This document shows, piece after piece, positions 15,264-23,794 of a DNA stretch of 32,500 bases (its first letter is position 1; every line of letters starts with the position of its first letter). The notes below the pieces were generated by a model. It made no database searches. It was not told the DNA's origin and saw only the letters and a list, made by a program, of their open reading frames with translations. The stretch comes from Prochloron didemni P4-Papua_New_Guinea (GTDB lineage: Bacteria; Cyanobacteriota; Cyanobacteriia; Cyanobacteriales; Prochloraceae): assembly GCA_000252485.1 (NCBI GenBank), contig JH610876.1, positions 1 to 32,500 on the forward strand, written 5' to 3'. The position numbers were made by a program, and so were the translations under genes.

Positions 15264-17765
15264 ATGTCCAATCCTTATTCCGGTCTCCTCTTAGCTGAAC
15301 CAGGTGCGTCTTATCAATGCCACAAGCCTCAAGAAAAGTGGATTGAAGTATTAGTGGATTGTCCGGGAACAGAGCAACAATTGTTTACTTATAGTCTACC
15401 ACCAGATTTGTCGGTAAAATCTGGAGATATAGTAAGCGTATCATTTGGTTTCCGATACCTGGGAGCAATTGTAATTCGCCAGGTAGATTCCCCCCCAGCA
15501 GATTTAGAACCAGAGAAGATTAAAGAAGTAGAAAATATCATCGCCACGGGATTTTTTGCTCCTTCTTATTGGCAGTTATTCTCCAAAGTAGCTAATTATT
15601 ATTATACTGAACTCATAACCGCCATTAGAATTGGACTTCCTCCCGGTGTGTTGGCGCGATCGCAGCGTCGCATTCGTCTCAACACCGAGACCCTACCAAA
15701 GGGTGCAGAGCATTTTTGCAACCCGACAGCCAAGGAAATCCTCCAACTACTTCAATCTTCTAAGAGCCAAGATTACAGCGCTCAATATCTCCACAAACAA
15801 ATTAAAGGAGCCGAGAGAGGACTGCGAGATTTAATCAAACGAGGTTGGGTAGAAAGTTATTTGGCAGCCCCAAAAACTGCCCGTCCCAAACTACAAAAAG
15901 CAGTCACCTTGGTAGTTGACTATTCTCTTCCAAATTTAACCAAGCGACAGCAAGAAATTATTGCTGTACTCCGTTCTCACGGGGGAGAATTATGGCTGAA
16001 TCAATTACTAACCTTAGCTGGCACTACGACAAAAACGGTAGAAGGGTTAGAAGAAAAAGGCTGTATAGTTGTGGAAGCAAGAGAAATACTGCGTCGAGAG
16101 GAAGAAGGGGAATATTCTCCTGATGAAGCCAAAGAACTGACCACCTACCAAGAAGAAGCAGTCAAAACCATCTACCAATGCGAGGGATTTGCCGAACTAT
16201 TACTTCATGGAGTCACAGGTTCTGGGAAAACAGAAGTTTACCTCAGAGCCATCGCCCCCATTCTTTTAGAAGGTAAATCCGCTTTAGTATTAGTGCCGGA
16301 AATAGGACTAACTCCCCAACTGACCGACCGTTTCCGCGCTCGTTTCGGCCATCGCGTTTGGGTCTATCACAGCGCTCTCTCCCAAGGAGAACGTTACGAT
16401 ACCTGGCGGCAAATGCTCGCGGGAGAACCCCAAGTAGTAATTGGCACTCGCTCCGCAATCTTCGCCCCCTTACCTCAACTGGGTTTAATTATTCTGGACG
16501 AAGAACACGATTCTAGTTTCAAGCAAACCGATCGTCCCCCTACCTATCACGCCCGTACCATTGCCAAATGGCGAGCCGAACTGGAAAACTGTCCCTTAAT
16601 CCTCGGTTCCGCAACCCCTTCCCTAGAAACTTGGGTGGCAGCCATAGAAAATAGTAAGCTTCCAGAAGCTCCCTGTTACTACTTATCCCTGCCGGAAAGA
16701 ATCCAATCCAGACCTTTCCCGACCGTAGAAATAGTGGATATGCGGCGAGAATTAGAAAGGGGCAATCGTTCCATTTTTAGCAGTTCCCTGGCTCGCGGGC
16801 TGAAACAAATGCAGCAGCAAGGACAACAGGGTATTCTGTTCATTTCCCGACGGGGACACAGTACCTTCGTCTCCTGTCGCAGTTGCGGTTACGTAATCGA
16901 ATGTCCCCACTGCGACGTTTCCCTCTCCTATCACTACGGTCAAGAAGGAAATAAAGGACTTTTGCGCTGCCATTATTGTAACTACGAGCAAGTACAGCCT
17001 CAAGATTGTCCCGAATGCAATTCTCCCTATTTAAAATACTTCGGTACTGGAACTCAACGGGTAGTAGAAGAATTAAAGCGCAAATTTCCCGAATTGCGCA
17101 CCATTCGTTTCGATAGCGATACCACCCGTACCAAGGGAGCGCACCGCATGCTACTCAGCAGTTTTGCTCGAGGAGAAGCAGATTTATTAGTAGGAACTCA
17201 GATGCTCACCAAAGGTTTGGACTTGCCTCAAGTGACTTTAGTGGGAGTAGTGGCAGCAGATGGACTATTGTATAGATCGGATTACAGAGCCTCGGAAAGA
17301 GCCTTTCAAACTTTGCTCCAAGTAGCAGGTCGTGGAGGCAGGGGAGATGACCCTGGTAAAGTAATTATCCAAACTTATTCGCCGGACCATCCTGCCTTGC
17401 AAGCAGTGGTGCGTGGGGATTGTCAAACCTTTATGGAAACTGAATTAGAAGCCAGGGCAGAATTGGGTTATCCTCCTTACGGGCGTTTAATTTTGCTGCG
17501 ACTGAGCGGTTTGGATGAGGAAGAAGTGCAAAACAGCGCCACGGTATTGGCAGATGCCTGTATGGAATTAGCAGAATCATCTTGGGAAATTTTAGGACCA
17601 GCACCAGCAAGCGTTATGCGAGTTGCTCGTCGTTACCGCTGGCAAATTTTACTCAAGTTTCCTCCAGAAGCCAGTACCACATTGCCCGATTTGACTCAGT
17701 TACGAGCTTTAATACCCAAATCCGTTAGTCTGACTATCGATGTTGACCCTCTTAGTATAGATTAG
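15264..17765 (+). CDS. priA: Primosomal replication-restart helicase PriA
   Basis: PriA is a 3'-to-5' superfamily 2 helicase that reloads the replisome at stalled forks. From ATG 15264 (MSNPYSGLLLAEPG, the usual cyanobacterial start) it has about 833 residues; the TTG at 15243 is unlikely. The N-terminal DNA-binding region is present. Walker A HGVTGSGKTEVYL is near 313-325 and the DEAH-box variant DEEHDSSFKQTDRPPTYHAR near 412. Cysteine pairs for two zinc sites run from CRSC near 538 to CPEC near 586. The C-terminal motifs include QMLTKGLDLPQVTLVG and LLQVAGRGGRG. All expected helicase motifs look intact. It stands alone, flanked by repeat-rich gaps. Confidence 0.97.
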   Translation: MSNPYSGLLLAEPGASYQCHKPQEKWIEVLVDCPGTEQQLFTYSLPPDLSVKSGDIVSVSFGFRYLGAIVIRQVDSPPADLEPEKIKEVENIIATGFFAPSYWQLFSKVANYYYTELITAIRIGLPPGVLARSQRRIRLNTETLPKGAEHFCNPTAKEILQLLQSSKSQDYSAQYLHKQIKGAERGLRDLIKRGWVESYLAAPKTARPKLQKAVTLVVDYSLPNLTKRQQEIIAVLRSHGGELWLNQLLTLAGTTTKTVEGLEEKGCIVVEAREILRREEEGEYSPDEAKELTTYQEEAVKTIYQCEGFAELLLHGVTGSGKTEVYLRAIAPILLEGKSALVLVPEIGLTPQLTDRFRARFGHRVWVYHSALSQGERYDTWRQMLAGEPQVVIGTRSAIFAPLPQLGLIILDEEHDSSFKQTDRPPTYHARTIAKWRAELENCPLILGSATPSLETWVAAIENSKLPEAPCYYLSLPERIQSRPFPTVEIVDMRRELERGNRSIFSSSLARGLKQMQQQGQQGILFISRRGHSTFVSCRSCGYVIECPHCDVSLSYHYGQEGNKGLLRCHYCNYEQVQPQDCPECNSPYLKYFGTGTQRVVEELKRKFPELRTIRFDSDTTRTKGAHRMLLSSFARGEADLLVGTQMLTKGLDLPQVTLVGVVAADGLLYRSDYRASERAFQTLLQVAGRGGRGDDPGKVIIQTYSPDHPALQAVVRGDCQTFMETELEARAELGYPPYGRLILLRLSGLDEEEVQNSATVLADACMELAESSWEILGPAPASVMRVARRYRWQILLKFPPEASTTLPDLTQLRALIPKSVSLTIDVDPLSID

Positions 17766-17883
17766 ATTTGGAAATAGAAAAAAATCAAACACAGTTATAT
17801 TAATTTTGAAAAAACATGCTACTACTATAATAGTATTTATAAGTTATTTGCAGATGCTTTAACGTTCGATCCCCCCCAACCCC

Positions 17884-18015
17884 CCTTAATAAGGGGGGAG
17901 AAGAAACTTATACTTTCCTTAATAAAGGGGGAGAAGAAACTCATATTTTCCTTGATAAAGGGGGAGAAAAAACTTAGATTTTTCTTGAGAAGGTGGGAAA
18001 AGAAACTTAGATTTT
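17884..18015. repeat. Four tandem 33-bp units with G-runs
   Basis: Units of the form ccttaataaagggggagaag plus aaacttagatttt repeat four times with increasing divergence. Because 33 is a multiple of 3 the array is open on the minus strand, giving an 11-residue repeat that I do not consider a gene. A ccccccttaataagggggg palindrome begins the array. Confidence 0.92.
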
Positions 18016-18026
18016 CAAAGTCCCCC

Positions 18027-18119
18027 TTTGGCAAGGGGGATTTAGGGGGATAAAACCTTTGGCAAGGGGGATTTAGGGGGATAAAACCTTTGGCAAGGGG
18101 GATTTAGGGGGATAAAACC
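18027..18119. repeat. Three perfect tandem 31-bp units
   Basis: The unit tttggcaagggggatttagg plus gggataaaacc occurs three times without mismatch. It directly precedes tgtcgcaactattttcggtt and tgatattag, a tail whose variants follow the related array at 20512-20570 and recur near 21536-21568. Placed between priA and anmK, about 60 bp before the anmK start. Confidence 0.93.
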
Positions 18120-18178
18120 TCTTTGTCGCAACTATTTTCGGTTTGATATTAGTATAAGAATTAGCAAAAAAGTTTTAG

Positions 18179-19333
18179 ATGACGAAAATAATTGGTTTAA
18201 TCAGCGGCACTTCCGTAGATGGAATTGATGCAGCTTTAGTAGAAGTTACAGGCAAAGATTTAGATTTAGCAGTAGAGTTATTAGCAGGAGAAACTTATTC
18301 CTATCCCCCTGAGTTGAAAGAGCAAATTTTGGCAGTTTGCGGTGGAGAGCCAATTTCCATGGCCAACTTAGCAAAATTAGACGAGGCGATCGCCCTTCAA
18401 TTCGCCCTGGCCGCCCAAAAAATTCAACAAGGCCATGCCACTGCTAAATTAATTGGTTCTCACGGTCAGACAGTGTTTCACCTTCCCCCAGAAGAAGCAG
18501 CAAACGGACTGGGGTACAGCCAGCAAATAGGAAGAGGAGAATTAATTGCCCACTTAACCCAAATCCCCACAGTCAGCAACTTCCGAGTAGCCGATATAGC
18601 AGCGGGAGGTCAAGGAGCGCCCTTAGTGCCGAAAATAGATGTGTATTTATTGGCATCCCCCAATAAATCTCGCTGCGTTCAAAATCTTGGCGGTATTGGC
18701 AATTTAACCTACATTCCCCCCAGGAAAGATCCCAACTGGTTAGAGCAAGTTTGCGGCTGGGATACAGGTCCGGCTAACGTTCTTTTAGATTTAGCAGTGC
18801 ATCGGTTAACTGACGGTAGTCAAACTTTTGACCCTGATGGCAGTTGGGCGGCAACAGGAACTCCCAATAAATCTCTAGTGGAACGCTGGTTACAGCAAGA
18901 TTTCTTTCAACAACAACCCCCTAAATCTACAGGTAGGGAATTATTTGGAGAAGTTTACCTAGAGCAATGTTGGCAAGATGCTCAGTCAGAGGGATTGAGC
19001 GACGCGGATTGGTTGGCCACTTTAACAGAACTCACTGTTGCTTCTATCGCTCACAGCTATAGCAATTTTTTACCCAGCATGCCAGATGAAGTGCTGCTCT
19101 GTGGCGGTGGTAGTCGCAATTTGTATTTAAAACAAAGATTACAAAAACTGTTAGACCCAGTTAAAGTACTGACTACCGATGAAGTAGGATTGAATGCAGA
19201 TTATAAAGAGGCGATCGCCTTTGCCGTTTTAGCTCACTGGCGCTATAACTGTTGTCTACCAGGTAATTTACCTCAAGTTACAGGAGCTAAACAACCCATG
19301 TTATTAGGAGATATTCACTTGCCAATAAGTTGA
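18179..19333 (+). CDS. anmK: Anhydro-N-acetylmuramic acid kinase
   Basis: AnmK opens and phosphorylates 1,6-anhydro-MurNAc to MurNAc-6-phosphate in cell-wall recycling. The protein has 384 residues, normal for the family. The N-terminal [18 protein letters not shown] (residues 6-23) is the diagnostic ASKHA-type phosphate loop. GSHGQTVFH (about 94), [31 protein letters not shown] and LLCGGGSRN follow in the proper order. It starts at ATG 18179, with no obvious Shine-Dalgarno. The last 138 bp including the stop region (19201-19338) reappear at 19656-19793, and a broken third copy is at 25188-25465. A HIP1 octamer lies in the duplicated part. Confidence 0.97.
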   Translation: MTKIIGLISGTSVDGIDAALVEVTGKDLDLAVELLAGETYSYPPELKEQILAVCGGEPISMANLAKLDEAIALQFALAAQKIQQGHATAKLIGSHGQTVFHLPPEEAANGLGYSQQIGRGELIAHLTQIPTVSNFRVADIAAGGQGAPLVPKIDVYLLASPNKSRCVQNLGGIGNLTYIPPRKDPNWLEQVCGWDTGPANVLLDLAVHRLTDGSQTFDPDGSWAATGTPNKSLVERWLQQDFFQQQPPKSTGRELFGEVYLEQCWQDAQSEGLSDADWLATLTELTVASIAHSYSNFLPSMPDEVLLCGGGSRNLYLKQRLQKLLDPVKVLTTDEVGLNADYKEAIAFAVLAHWRYNCCLPGNLPQVTGAKQPMLLGDIHLPIS

Positions 19334-19426
19334 TTGGTTCTGAATATACTCGAATCATAATAAGAGTTTCCGAGAAGATCTCAAATAGGTTATATTAAGG
19401 AGTATTAGATTGGAGTTTGATTTACC

Positions 19427-19585
19427 ATGAGTGAACCTCGGTTTCCTTCCCCTGAAACGACTCAGCGTCTCCTGACCAACTTGCGCCGCACTCGCTTAGA
19501 AATGCGTTACGTAAATCTACAGCTTGAGGCAATTATTGCTGATTTTGACCGTGATATTCGTCAACAAAAACTCCGTCGCCGATAG
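19427..19585 (+). CDS. 52-residue conserved-looking small protein between anmK copies
   Basis: A short ORF, MSEPRFPSPETTQRLLTNLR to QQKLRRR. It is amphipathic and helical, rich in Arg and Leu, with a basic C-terminus. The start ATG follows tggag at 19411-19415 (11 bases). Codon use looks bacterial and the sequence is not repetitive. It sits between the authentic anmK end and a second copy of that end, so it may be the cargo of a duplication or insertion event. Function unknown; no partner is seen. I recognise the general look of small cyanobacterial hypothetical proteins but no named family. Confidence 0.5.
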   Translation: MSEPRFPSPETTQRLLTNLRRTRLEMRYVNLQLEAIIADFDRDIRQQKLRRR

Positions 19586-19619
19586 AAAGATATTTTCAAG
19601 TTAGCGATTGGGATAAGGA

Positions 19620-19650
19620 ACCGCAGATAAACGCAGATAAACGCAGATGA
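19620..19650. repeat. cgcagataaa triplicate
   Basis: Three near-identical copies of cgcagataaa/cgcagatga occur in a row immediately before the duplicated anmK end. This is a common cyanobacterial dispersed motif. Confidence 0.7.
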
Positions 19651-19655
19651 ATCTC

Positions 19656-19793
19656 TTATAAAGAGGCGATCGCCTTTGCAGTTTTAGCTCACTGGCGCTA
19701 TAACTGTTCCTTACCGGGTAATTTACCTCAAGTTACAGGAGCGAAACAACCCATGTTGTTAGGGGATATTCACTTGCCAATAGGTTGATTGGT
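19656..19793 (+). pseudogene. Duplicate of the anmK 3' end
   Basis: 138 bp aligning without gaps to 19201-19338, with about nine substitutions by eye, and carrying the same terminal codons and stop. It includes the HIP1 octamer. No start or rest of the gene is present. About 94 bp of unremarkable sequence separate it from the DUF29 gene. Confidence 0.93.
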
Positions 19794-19887
19794 GGAGTTT
19801 TGGTAGGTTGGGTTCAGCGATAGGTAAACCCAACATCATTTGAAAATATATTAATATAGTGTTTTGAATTGAGATGGAAACAAGCTA

Positions 19888-20379
19888 ATGTACATACGAT
19901 CAACTAAGACTAAGATAGGGACATCAACACCCAAACTCTACGATACAGATTTTCATGCTTGGACCCAGAAACAAGCATTGTTTCTGCGCAATAATCAGTG
20001 GAGTGAGTTAGACTTATTGAATCTTATTGAAGAAATTGAATCCTTGGGAAAACAACAACGTCAGGAACTGAGAAATCGTTTAAGTATTTTGATTGGACAT
20101 TTGTTAAAATGGGAGTATCAACCTGAACGCCGTAGTCGCAGTTGGTTAGCCACTATAAGGGTACAGCGCCGCGATACTTTAAGATTATTAAAGGATAATC
20201 CCAGTCTCAAGTCTTATCTTGAAGAAGCTGTAGCAGCAGGATATGAAAATGGTCGGGATTTAGCAATGGGGGAAACTGATTTAGCGGAGCAAACTTTTCC
20301 CCAGAATTGTTGTTATAGTTTAAAGGAAATCTTGAATCTTAGTTTTTATCCTGGGGAAGCTAGTGATTTAATTGATTAA
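19888..20379 (+). CDS. DUF29 family protein
   Basis: A 163-residue DUF29 protein, a family strongly expanded in cyanobacteria and of unknown biochemical role. The characteristic blocks are visible: YDTDFHAWTQKQALFLRN (residues 18-35), LDLLNLIEEIESLGKQQRQE, LIGHLLKWEYQPERRSRSW, and the ending FPQNCCYSLKEIL...FYPGE. No signal peptide or membrane segment is predicted. ATG 19888 was chosen; an upstream ggaaac is a weak ribosome site. It is transcribed in the same direction as anmK and modA but separated from them by repeats. Confidence 0.88.
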   Translation: MYIRSTKTKIGTSTPKLYDTDFHAWTQKQALFLRNNQWSELDLLNLIEEIESLGKQQRQELRNRLSILIGHLLKWEYQPERRSRSWLATIRVQRRDTLRLLKDNPSLKSYLEEAVAAGYENGRDLAMGETDLAEQTFPQNCCYSLKEILNLSFYPGEASDLID

Positions 20380-20511
20380 TTAACTTTACTTCTTTGATTC
20401 GATAAACCTAGACGGCGATCGCTTCATATTTTCTATGAAATCTGAAAAAGAATGCTACAGATACAATAATAGTTCAAGATTTTTACAGATAGGCAAAATT
20501 TCTATATTAAA

Positions 20512-20570
20512 AGTCCCCTGCCCCCCTTATTAAGGGGGGATCGAGGGGGGATCGAGGGGGGATTTAGGGG
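20512..20570. repeat. CCCCCTTATTAAGGGGG-type repeat block
   Basis: Palindromic ccccccttattaaggggggat is followed by tandem cgaggggggat units and gatttagggggataaa, like the arrays between priA and anmK. It sits about 50 bp before the modA start and is followed by tgtagcaatc...tttgatatta, a recurrent element end in this window. Confidence 0.85.
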
Positions 20571-20617
20571 GATAAACCCTATGTGTAGCAATCCTAAACG
20601 TATTTGATATTAGATTT

Positions 20618-21415
20618 GTGTTTAATAAACAGTGGTTTCTCTGGTTAAGTCTATCCTCATGTTTGGTTGCTTGCAGCGTTCCTACTTTAACAAGTCAACA
20701 GCCAGAAGTAGTAAACCTAACAGTCTCAGTACCTGCCAGTTTACAAAATGCTATGAAGGCGATCGAACCCCTCTACACCAAGCAAACGCCAAACATTACC
20801 ATTACTTATAACTTTGGCTCTTCTGGTTCTTTACAGCAACAAATCCAACAGGGAGCGCCAGTAGATATTTTTATTTCAGCAGCTCCGAAACAGATGAATG
20901 CTTTGGAATCTAAGGGGCTGTTACTAGAAAAAACAAGACACAATCTTCTTGAAAATCAGATAGTTTTAGTAAGTCCTCAAGAACAAATTGATCTTGCTAA
21001 TTTTCAACAATTAAATTCTACTCAAATCAGTAAAGTAGCCATGGGCTATCCCGAAAGTGTACCAGCCGGAGAATATGCTAAGGAAGTTCTGACTACTCTT
21101 AATTTGTTCCATCGGCTCAAACCCAAGTTGATTTTTGCCAAAGATGTTCGCCAAGTTTTATATTATGTGGAAACAGGGAATGTAGATGCAGGACTGGTGT
21201 ACGCAACGGACGCAAAACTATCGAATCAAGTTAAACTAGTGGCTACCGCTCCCCCAGATTCTTACTCTCCCATTATCTACCCGGTAGCGGTATTGAAAGA
21301 TTCTCAAAACGACCATAGTGCTAAACATTTCGTCCAGTTTCTTCTGAGTGACTCAGCTAAAAAAGTGTTCGAGAGCTACGGTTTTACCATAGCGAATATA
21401 GCAGTTGACAGTTGA
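20618..21415 (+). CDS. modA: Molybdate ABC transporter substrate-binding lipoprotein
   Basis: ModA captures molybdate (or tungstate) outside the membrane and delivers it to ModBC. The 265-residue protein begins with a lipoprotein signal: WFLWLSLSSCLVACS, with lipobox LVAC and Cys19 or nearby as the lipidated residue. The mature part shows the ModA pattern: LTVSVPASLQNAMKAIEPLY, YNFGSSGSLQQQIQQGAPVD, IFISAAPKQMNALESKG, and later GYPESVPAGEYAKEVL and VETGNVDAGLVYATDA. The GTG at 20618 is needed to include the signal. The stop codon and the last two residues fall in a heptamer repeat (agttgac/agttgat, 21404-21417). The transporter gene modBC follows about 500 bp downstream. Confidence 0.93.
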   Translation: MFNKQWFLWLSLSSCLVACSVPTLTSQQPEVVNLTVSVPASLQNAMKAIEPLYTKQTPNITITYNFGSSGSLQQQIQQGAPVDIFISAAPKQMNALESKGLLLEKTRHNLLENQIVLVSPQEQIDLANFQQLNSTQISKVAMGYPESVPAGEYAKEVLTTLNLFHRLKPKLIFAKDVRQVLYYVETGNVDAGLVYATDAKLSNQVKLVATAPPDSYSPIIYPVAVLKDSQNDHSAKHFVQFLLSDSAKKVFESYGFTIANIAVDS

Positions 21416-21770
21416 TAGCTCCTTCCGTCGAATTCAAAATTCAAAATTCAAAATTCAAAATTTAATTCGTGACGAACATCTGGGCTATTATGGCAGAAAC
21501 TAGACGAGCCTTGTTACTCTTGGTTTTTAGCTTGTTGTCAATTTTAATATCAAATCTGAAAATGGTTGCTACAGATACATTAGTGAATGATTTCAGCCCA
21601 GAAACCGGGTTTCTTCTATTATTTTAAGGGTTAATGCTAAAATTTTGGAAAGAAACCCGGTTTCTCAACCACGGGATAACCTCAATCTATACTATGGTGC
21701 AATAAATTATTTGTAGCAATCATTTTTTTATTTCATATAAGATGATTGTCGAGTTATACAATAACCGATT
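21416..21770. repeat. Repeat-rich gap between modA and modBC
   Basis: No gene is supported. Four attcaaaa-type 8-bp units lie at about 21430-21463. The sequence ttttaatatcaaatctgaaa plus atggttgctaca (21540-21572) is an inverted variant of the tgtagcaa...tttgatatta end seen twice upstream. AGAAACCGGGTTTCTT (21600-21615) is inverted as AAGAAACCCGGTTTCT (about 21650-21665). Another tgtagcaatcattttttta is at 21714-21732. It looks like nested decayed MITEs. Confidence 0.7.
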
Positions 21771-21846
21771 GGTTGCTCTCACTCAATACTAAACATGTTC
21801 ATAGGCCGGTCATAGATGTACCTCATGAGTCCAAGAAACGCTATAA
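21771..21846. repeat. Short form of the dispersed element, inverse orientation
   Basis: Read on the minus strand it starts TTATAGCGTTTCTTGGACTC and ends GTATTGAGTGAGAGCAACC. It matches the outer parts of 14964-15187 but lacks the 72-bp tandem units. It is immediately followed by the ccaacaa array. Confidence 0.88.
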
Positions 21847-21853
21847 TTAAAAG

Positions 21854-21909
21854 CAAACAACCAACAACCAACAACCAACAACCAACAACCAACAACCAAC
21901 AACCAACAA
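21854..21909. repeat. Heptamer array (ccaacaa)7 before modBC
   Basis: Seven perfect ccaacaa units preceded by one caaacaa. The array ends eight bases before the ATG I prefer for modBC. The frame is open through it from 21816, giving an Asn/Gln/Thr-rich 7-residue period that is probably not part of the mature protein. Confidence 0.95.
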
Positions 21910-21917
21910 CCAATCTA

Positions 21918-23786
21918 ATGGAAGATTTATCTCCCTTATGGATTTCCCTCAAAACTGCTTGCTTCGCTACCATCTTTGCCTTTTTTCTCGGAATTACAGC
22001 AGCAGGCTGGATGCTTGTCTATCAAGGAAAAGGGAAAGGAATCATGGACGGTATCTTGACACTTCCTTTAGTGTTACCCCCCACAGTAGTTGGTTTTTTG
22101 TTATTATTATTACTAGGCAGAAATAGCCCAGTAGGACAAATGTTGAGGCAATGGGGAATTTCTGTTATCTTCTCCTGGCCCGCAACTGTTATTGCTGCTA
22201 CCGTAGTTGCCTTTCCCTTGATGTATAAAACCGTACTGGGAGCATTCAAACAAGTAGATGGGGATTTAATTAACTGCGCCCGTACCTTGGGGGCTTCGGA
22301 AACTCGAATATTTTGGCAGATATTGCTACCCCTAGCTTGGCCGGGAGTTATGGCCGGCACTATTCTGGCTTTTGCCAGAGCCTTGGGAGAGTTTGGCGCT
22401 ACTTTAATGCTAGCTGGGAGTATTCCTGGCAAAACCCAAACCATCCCCATCGCTATTTTTTTTGCAGCTGAAGCCGGGAGGATGGAGGAAGCACTAATCT
22501 GGGTGTTGATGATGGTGGCCATTGCCCTGGCGGCGATCGCCGTCATTAACTATTGGTCCGATGCTGAAAACTACTCCCAAAATCGGTTAGTAAATTATTG
22601 CGCCATCTCAATCAATAGTTGGTGGTGGATTATCAGTCACTGGTTACTCAGTTGGCGCAAAACAATAACTCCCAAATCCAAAGAAGAACCAAAGAAACAA
22701 CTTACAACTCAAACCCAAGGACTGTTAGTAGATTTAAAAAAAGATTTAGGAGATAGCTTCACCCTGTCTGCCAAGTTTACTCACCAGGGTAAGCCCTTGG
22801 GAATCTTAGGACCCTCTGGTTCTGGCAAAAGTCTGACTTTGCGCTGCATTGCTGGTTTGGAAACACCAACTCAAGGTCGCATTATTTTAAACGGACGAGT
22901 TCTGTTTGATTCCCAACAGGGTATTAACGTTCCTCCTCACCAACGCCGTATTGGTTTTGTCTTTCAAAACTACGCCCTCTTTCCTCACATGAAAGTAGCT
23001 GACAACATCGGCTTTGGTCTCCACCAATTACCCAAAGCCCAAAGGAAAGAACAGGTGTGGAAATACATGGAACTCATGCAATTACAGGGGCTGGAAAACC
23101 GTTACCCTCACCAACTTTCAGGAGGACAACAACAGCGGGTAGCCTTGGCAAGAGCAATGGCGATCGCTCCAGAAACTTTGCTCTTAGATGAACCTCTTTC
23201 AGCCCTTGATACTTATTTACGCCATCGCATCGAAAAGCTATTAACTGAGGTTTTCTCTACTTATGAAGGATTCACTCTCTTCGTCACTCATAAGTTGGAG
23301 GAAGCTTACCGGGTCTGCGGTAATCTCTTGGTATTATCCCAAGGAGAAGTTATTGCCTTTGGTCCTAAAGAAGATATTTTCGAGCATCCTCCTACTTTTA
23401 GGGTAGCACAATTAACAGAGTGCAAAAACTTTTCTCGGGTTGAAATTCTTGACCATCAGAGAATTAAAGCCCTAGACTGGGGTTGTACTCTCCAAGTGGT
23501 GGAATCTGGAAGCAACCAAATTCAATATGTGGGTATACGGGCCCATCATCTCATTTTCTCCCCAGAGCCAAATCTAGAGAATACTTTTCCTTGTTGGCTA
23601 GTAACCATGAGCGAAACTCAGCATCGGGTTACCCTTTATCTAAGTTTACATGGTTTCCCCATGAATACTCACAACTACCAACTACAAGCTGAAGTCTATA
23701 AAGAAAAATGGAATAATCTTAAAGATGCCCCATTTCCATGGTACGTCCGTTTAGATCCATTTAGATTGATTTTGATGGCAAGTTGA
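21918..23786 (+). CDS. modBC: Fused molybdate ABC permease-ATPase ModBC
   Basis: Permease and ATPase are one polypeptide of about 622 residues, an arrangement known from other cyanobacteria. Residues about 1-215 are ModB: several hydrophobic spans, the EAA-type loop TLGASETRIFWQILLPLAWP, and ALGEFGATLMLAGSIPGKTQ. A linker of ~60 residues leads to ModC: Walker A GPSGSGKS near 298-305, Q-loop FVFQNYALFPHM, signature LSGGQQQRVALARA near 400, Walker B LLLDEPLSALD near 423 and switch FVTHKLEEA. The last ~120 residues form a divergent, TOBE-like end without a clear molybdate-binding Mop motif. I chose ATG 21918 (MEDLSPLWISLKTA); the frame upstream reads only through repeats. A fragment of the ModC signature/Walker B region recurs at 25103. 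Confidence 0.93.
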   Translation: MEDLSPLWISLKTACFATIFAFFLGITAAGWMLVYQGKGKGIMDGILTLPLVLPPTVVGFLLLLLLGRNSPVGQMLRQWGISVIFSWPATVIAATVVAFPLMYKTVLGAFKQVDGDLINCARTLGASETRIFWQILLPLAWPGVMAGTILAFARALGEFGATLMLAGSIPGKTQTIPIAIFFAAEAGRMEEALIWVLMMVAIALAAIAVINYWSDAENYSQNRLVNYCAISINSWWWIISHWLLSWRKTITPKSKEEPKKQLTTQTQGLLVDLKKDLGDSFTLSAKFTHQGKPLGILGPSGSGKSLTLRCIAGLETPTQGRIILNGRVLFDSQQGINVPPHQRRIGFVFQNYALFPHMKVADNIGFGLHQLPKAQRKEQVWKYMELMQLQGLENRYPHQLSGGQQQRVALARAMAIAPETLLLDEPLSALDTYLRHRIEKLLTEVFSTYEGFTLFVTHKLEEAYRVCGNLLVLSQGEVIAFGPKEDIFEHPPTFRVAQLTECKNFSRVEILDHQRIKALDWGCTLQVVESGSNQIQYVGIRAHHLIFSPEPNLENTFPCWLVTMSETQHRVTLYLSLHGFPMNTHNYQLQAEVYKEKWNNLKDAPFPWYVRLDPFRLILMAS

Positions 23787-23794
23787 TTGAATTT

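Noticed and set aside
17837-18034. Minus-strand ORF with an 11-residue LSFFSPFIKEN-type repeat
   Set aside because: It is produced by the 33-bp tandem array, whose unit length keeps frame; no start signal or family is recognisable.
17868-18119. Possible CRISPR array
   Set aside because: The units are directly adjacent tandem copies without unique spacers, and no cas genes are nearby.
21816-21917. N-terminal extension of modBC through the ccaacaa array
   Set aside because: The extension reads only through a dispersed element and the heptamers; the family start MEDLSPLW fits ATG 21918.
22022-22546. 174-codon ORF opposite modBC
   Set aside because: It is antisense to conserved ModB membrane segments and has Ala/Thr/Pro-rich composition typical of shadow frames.
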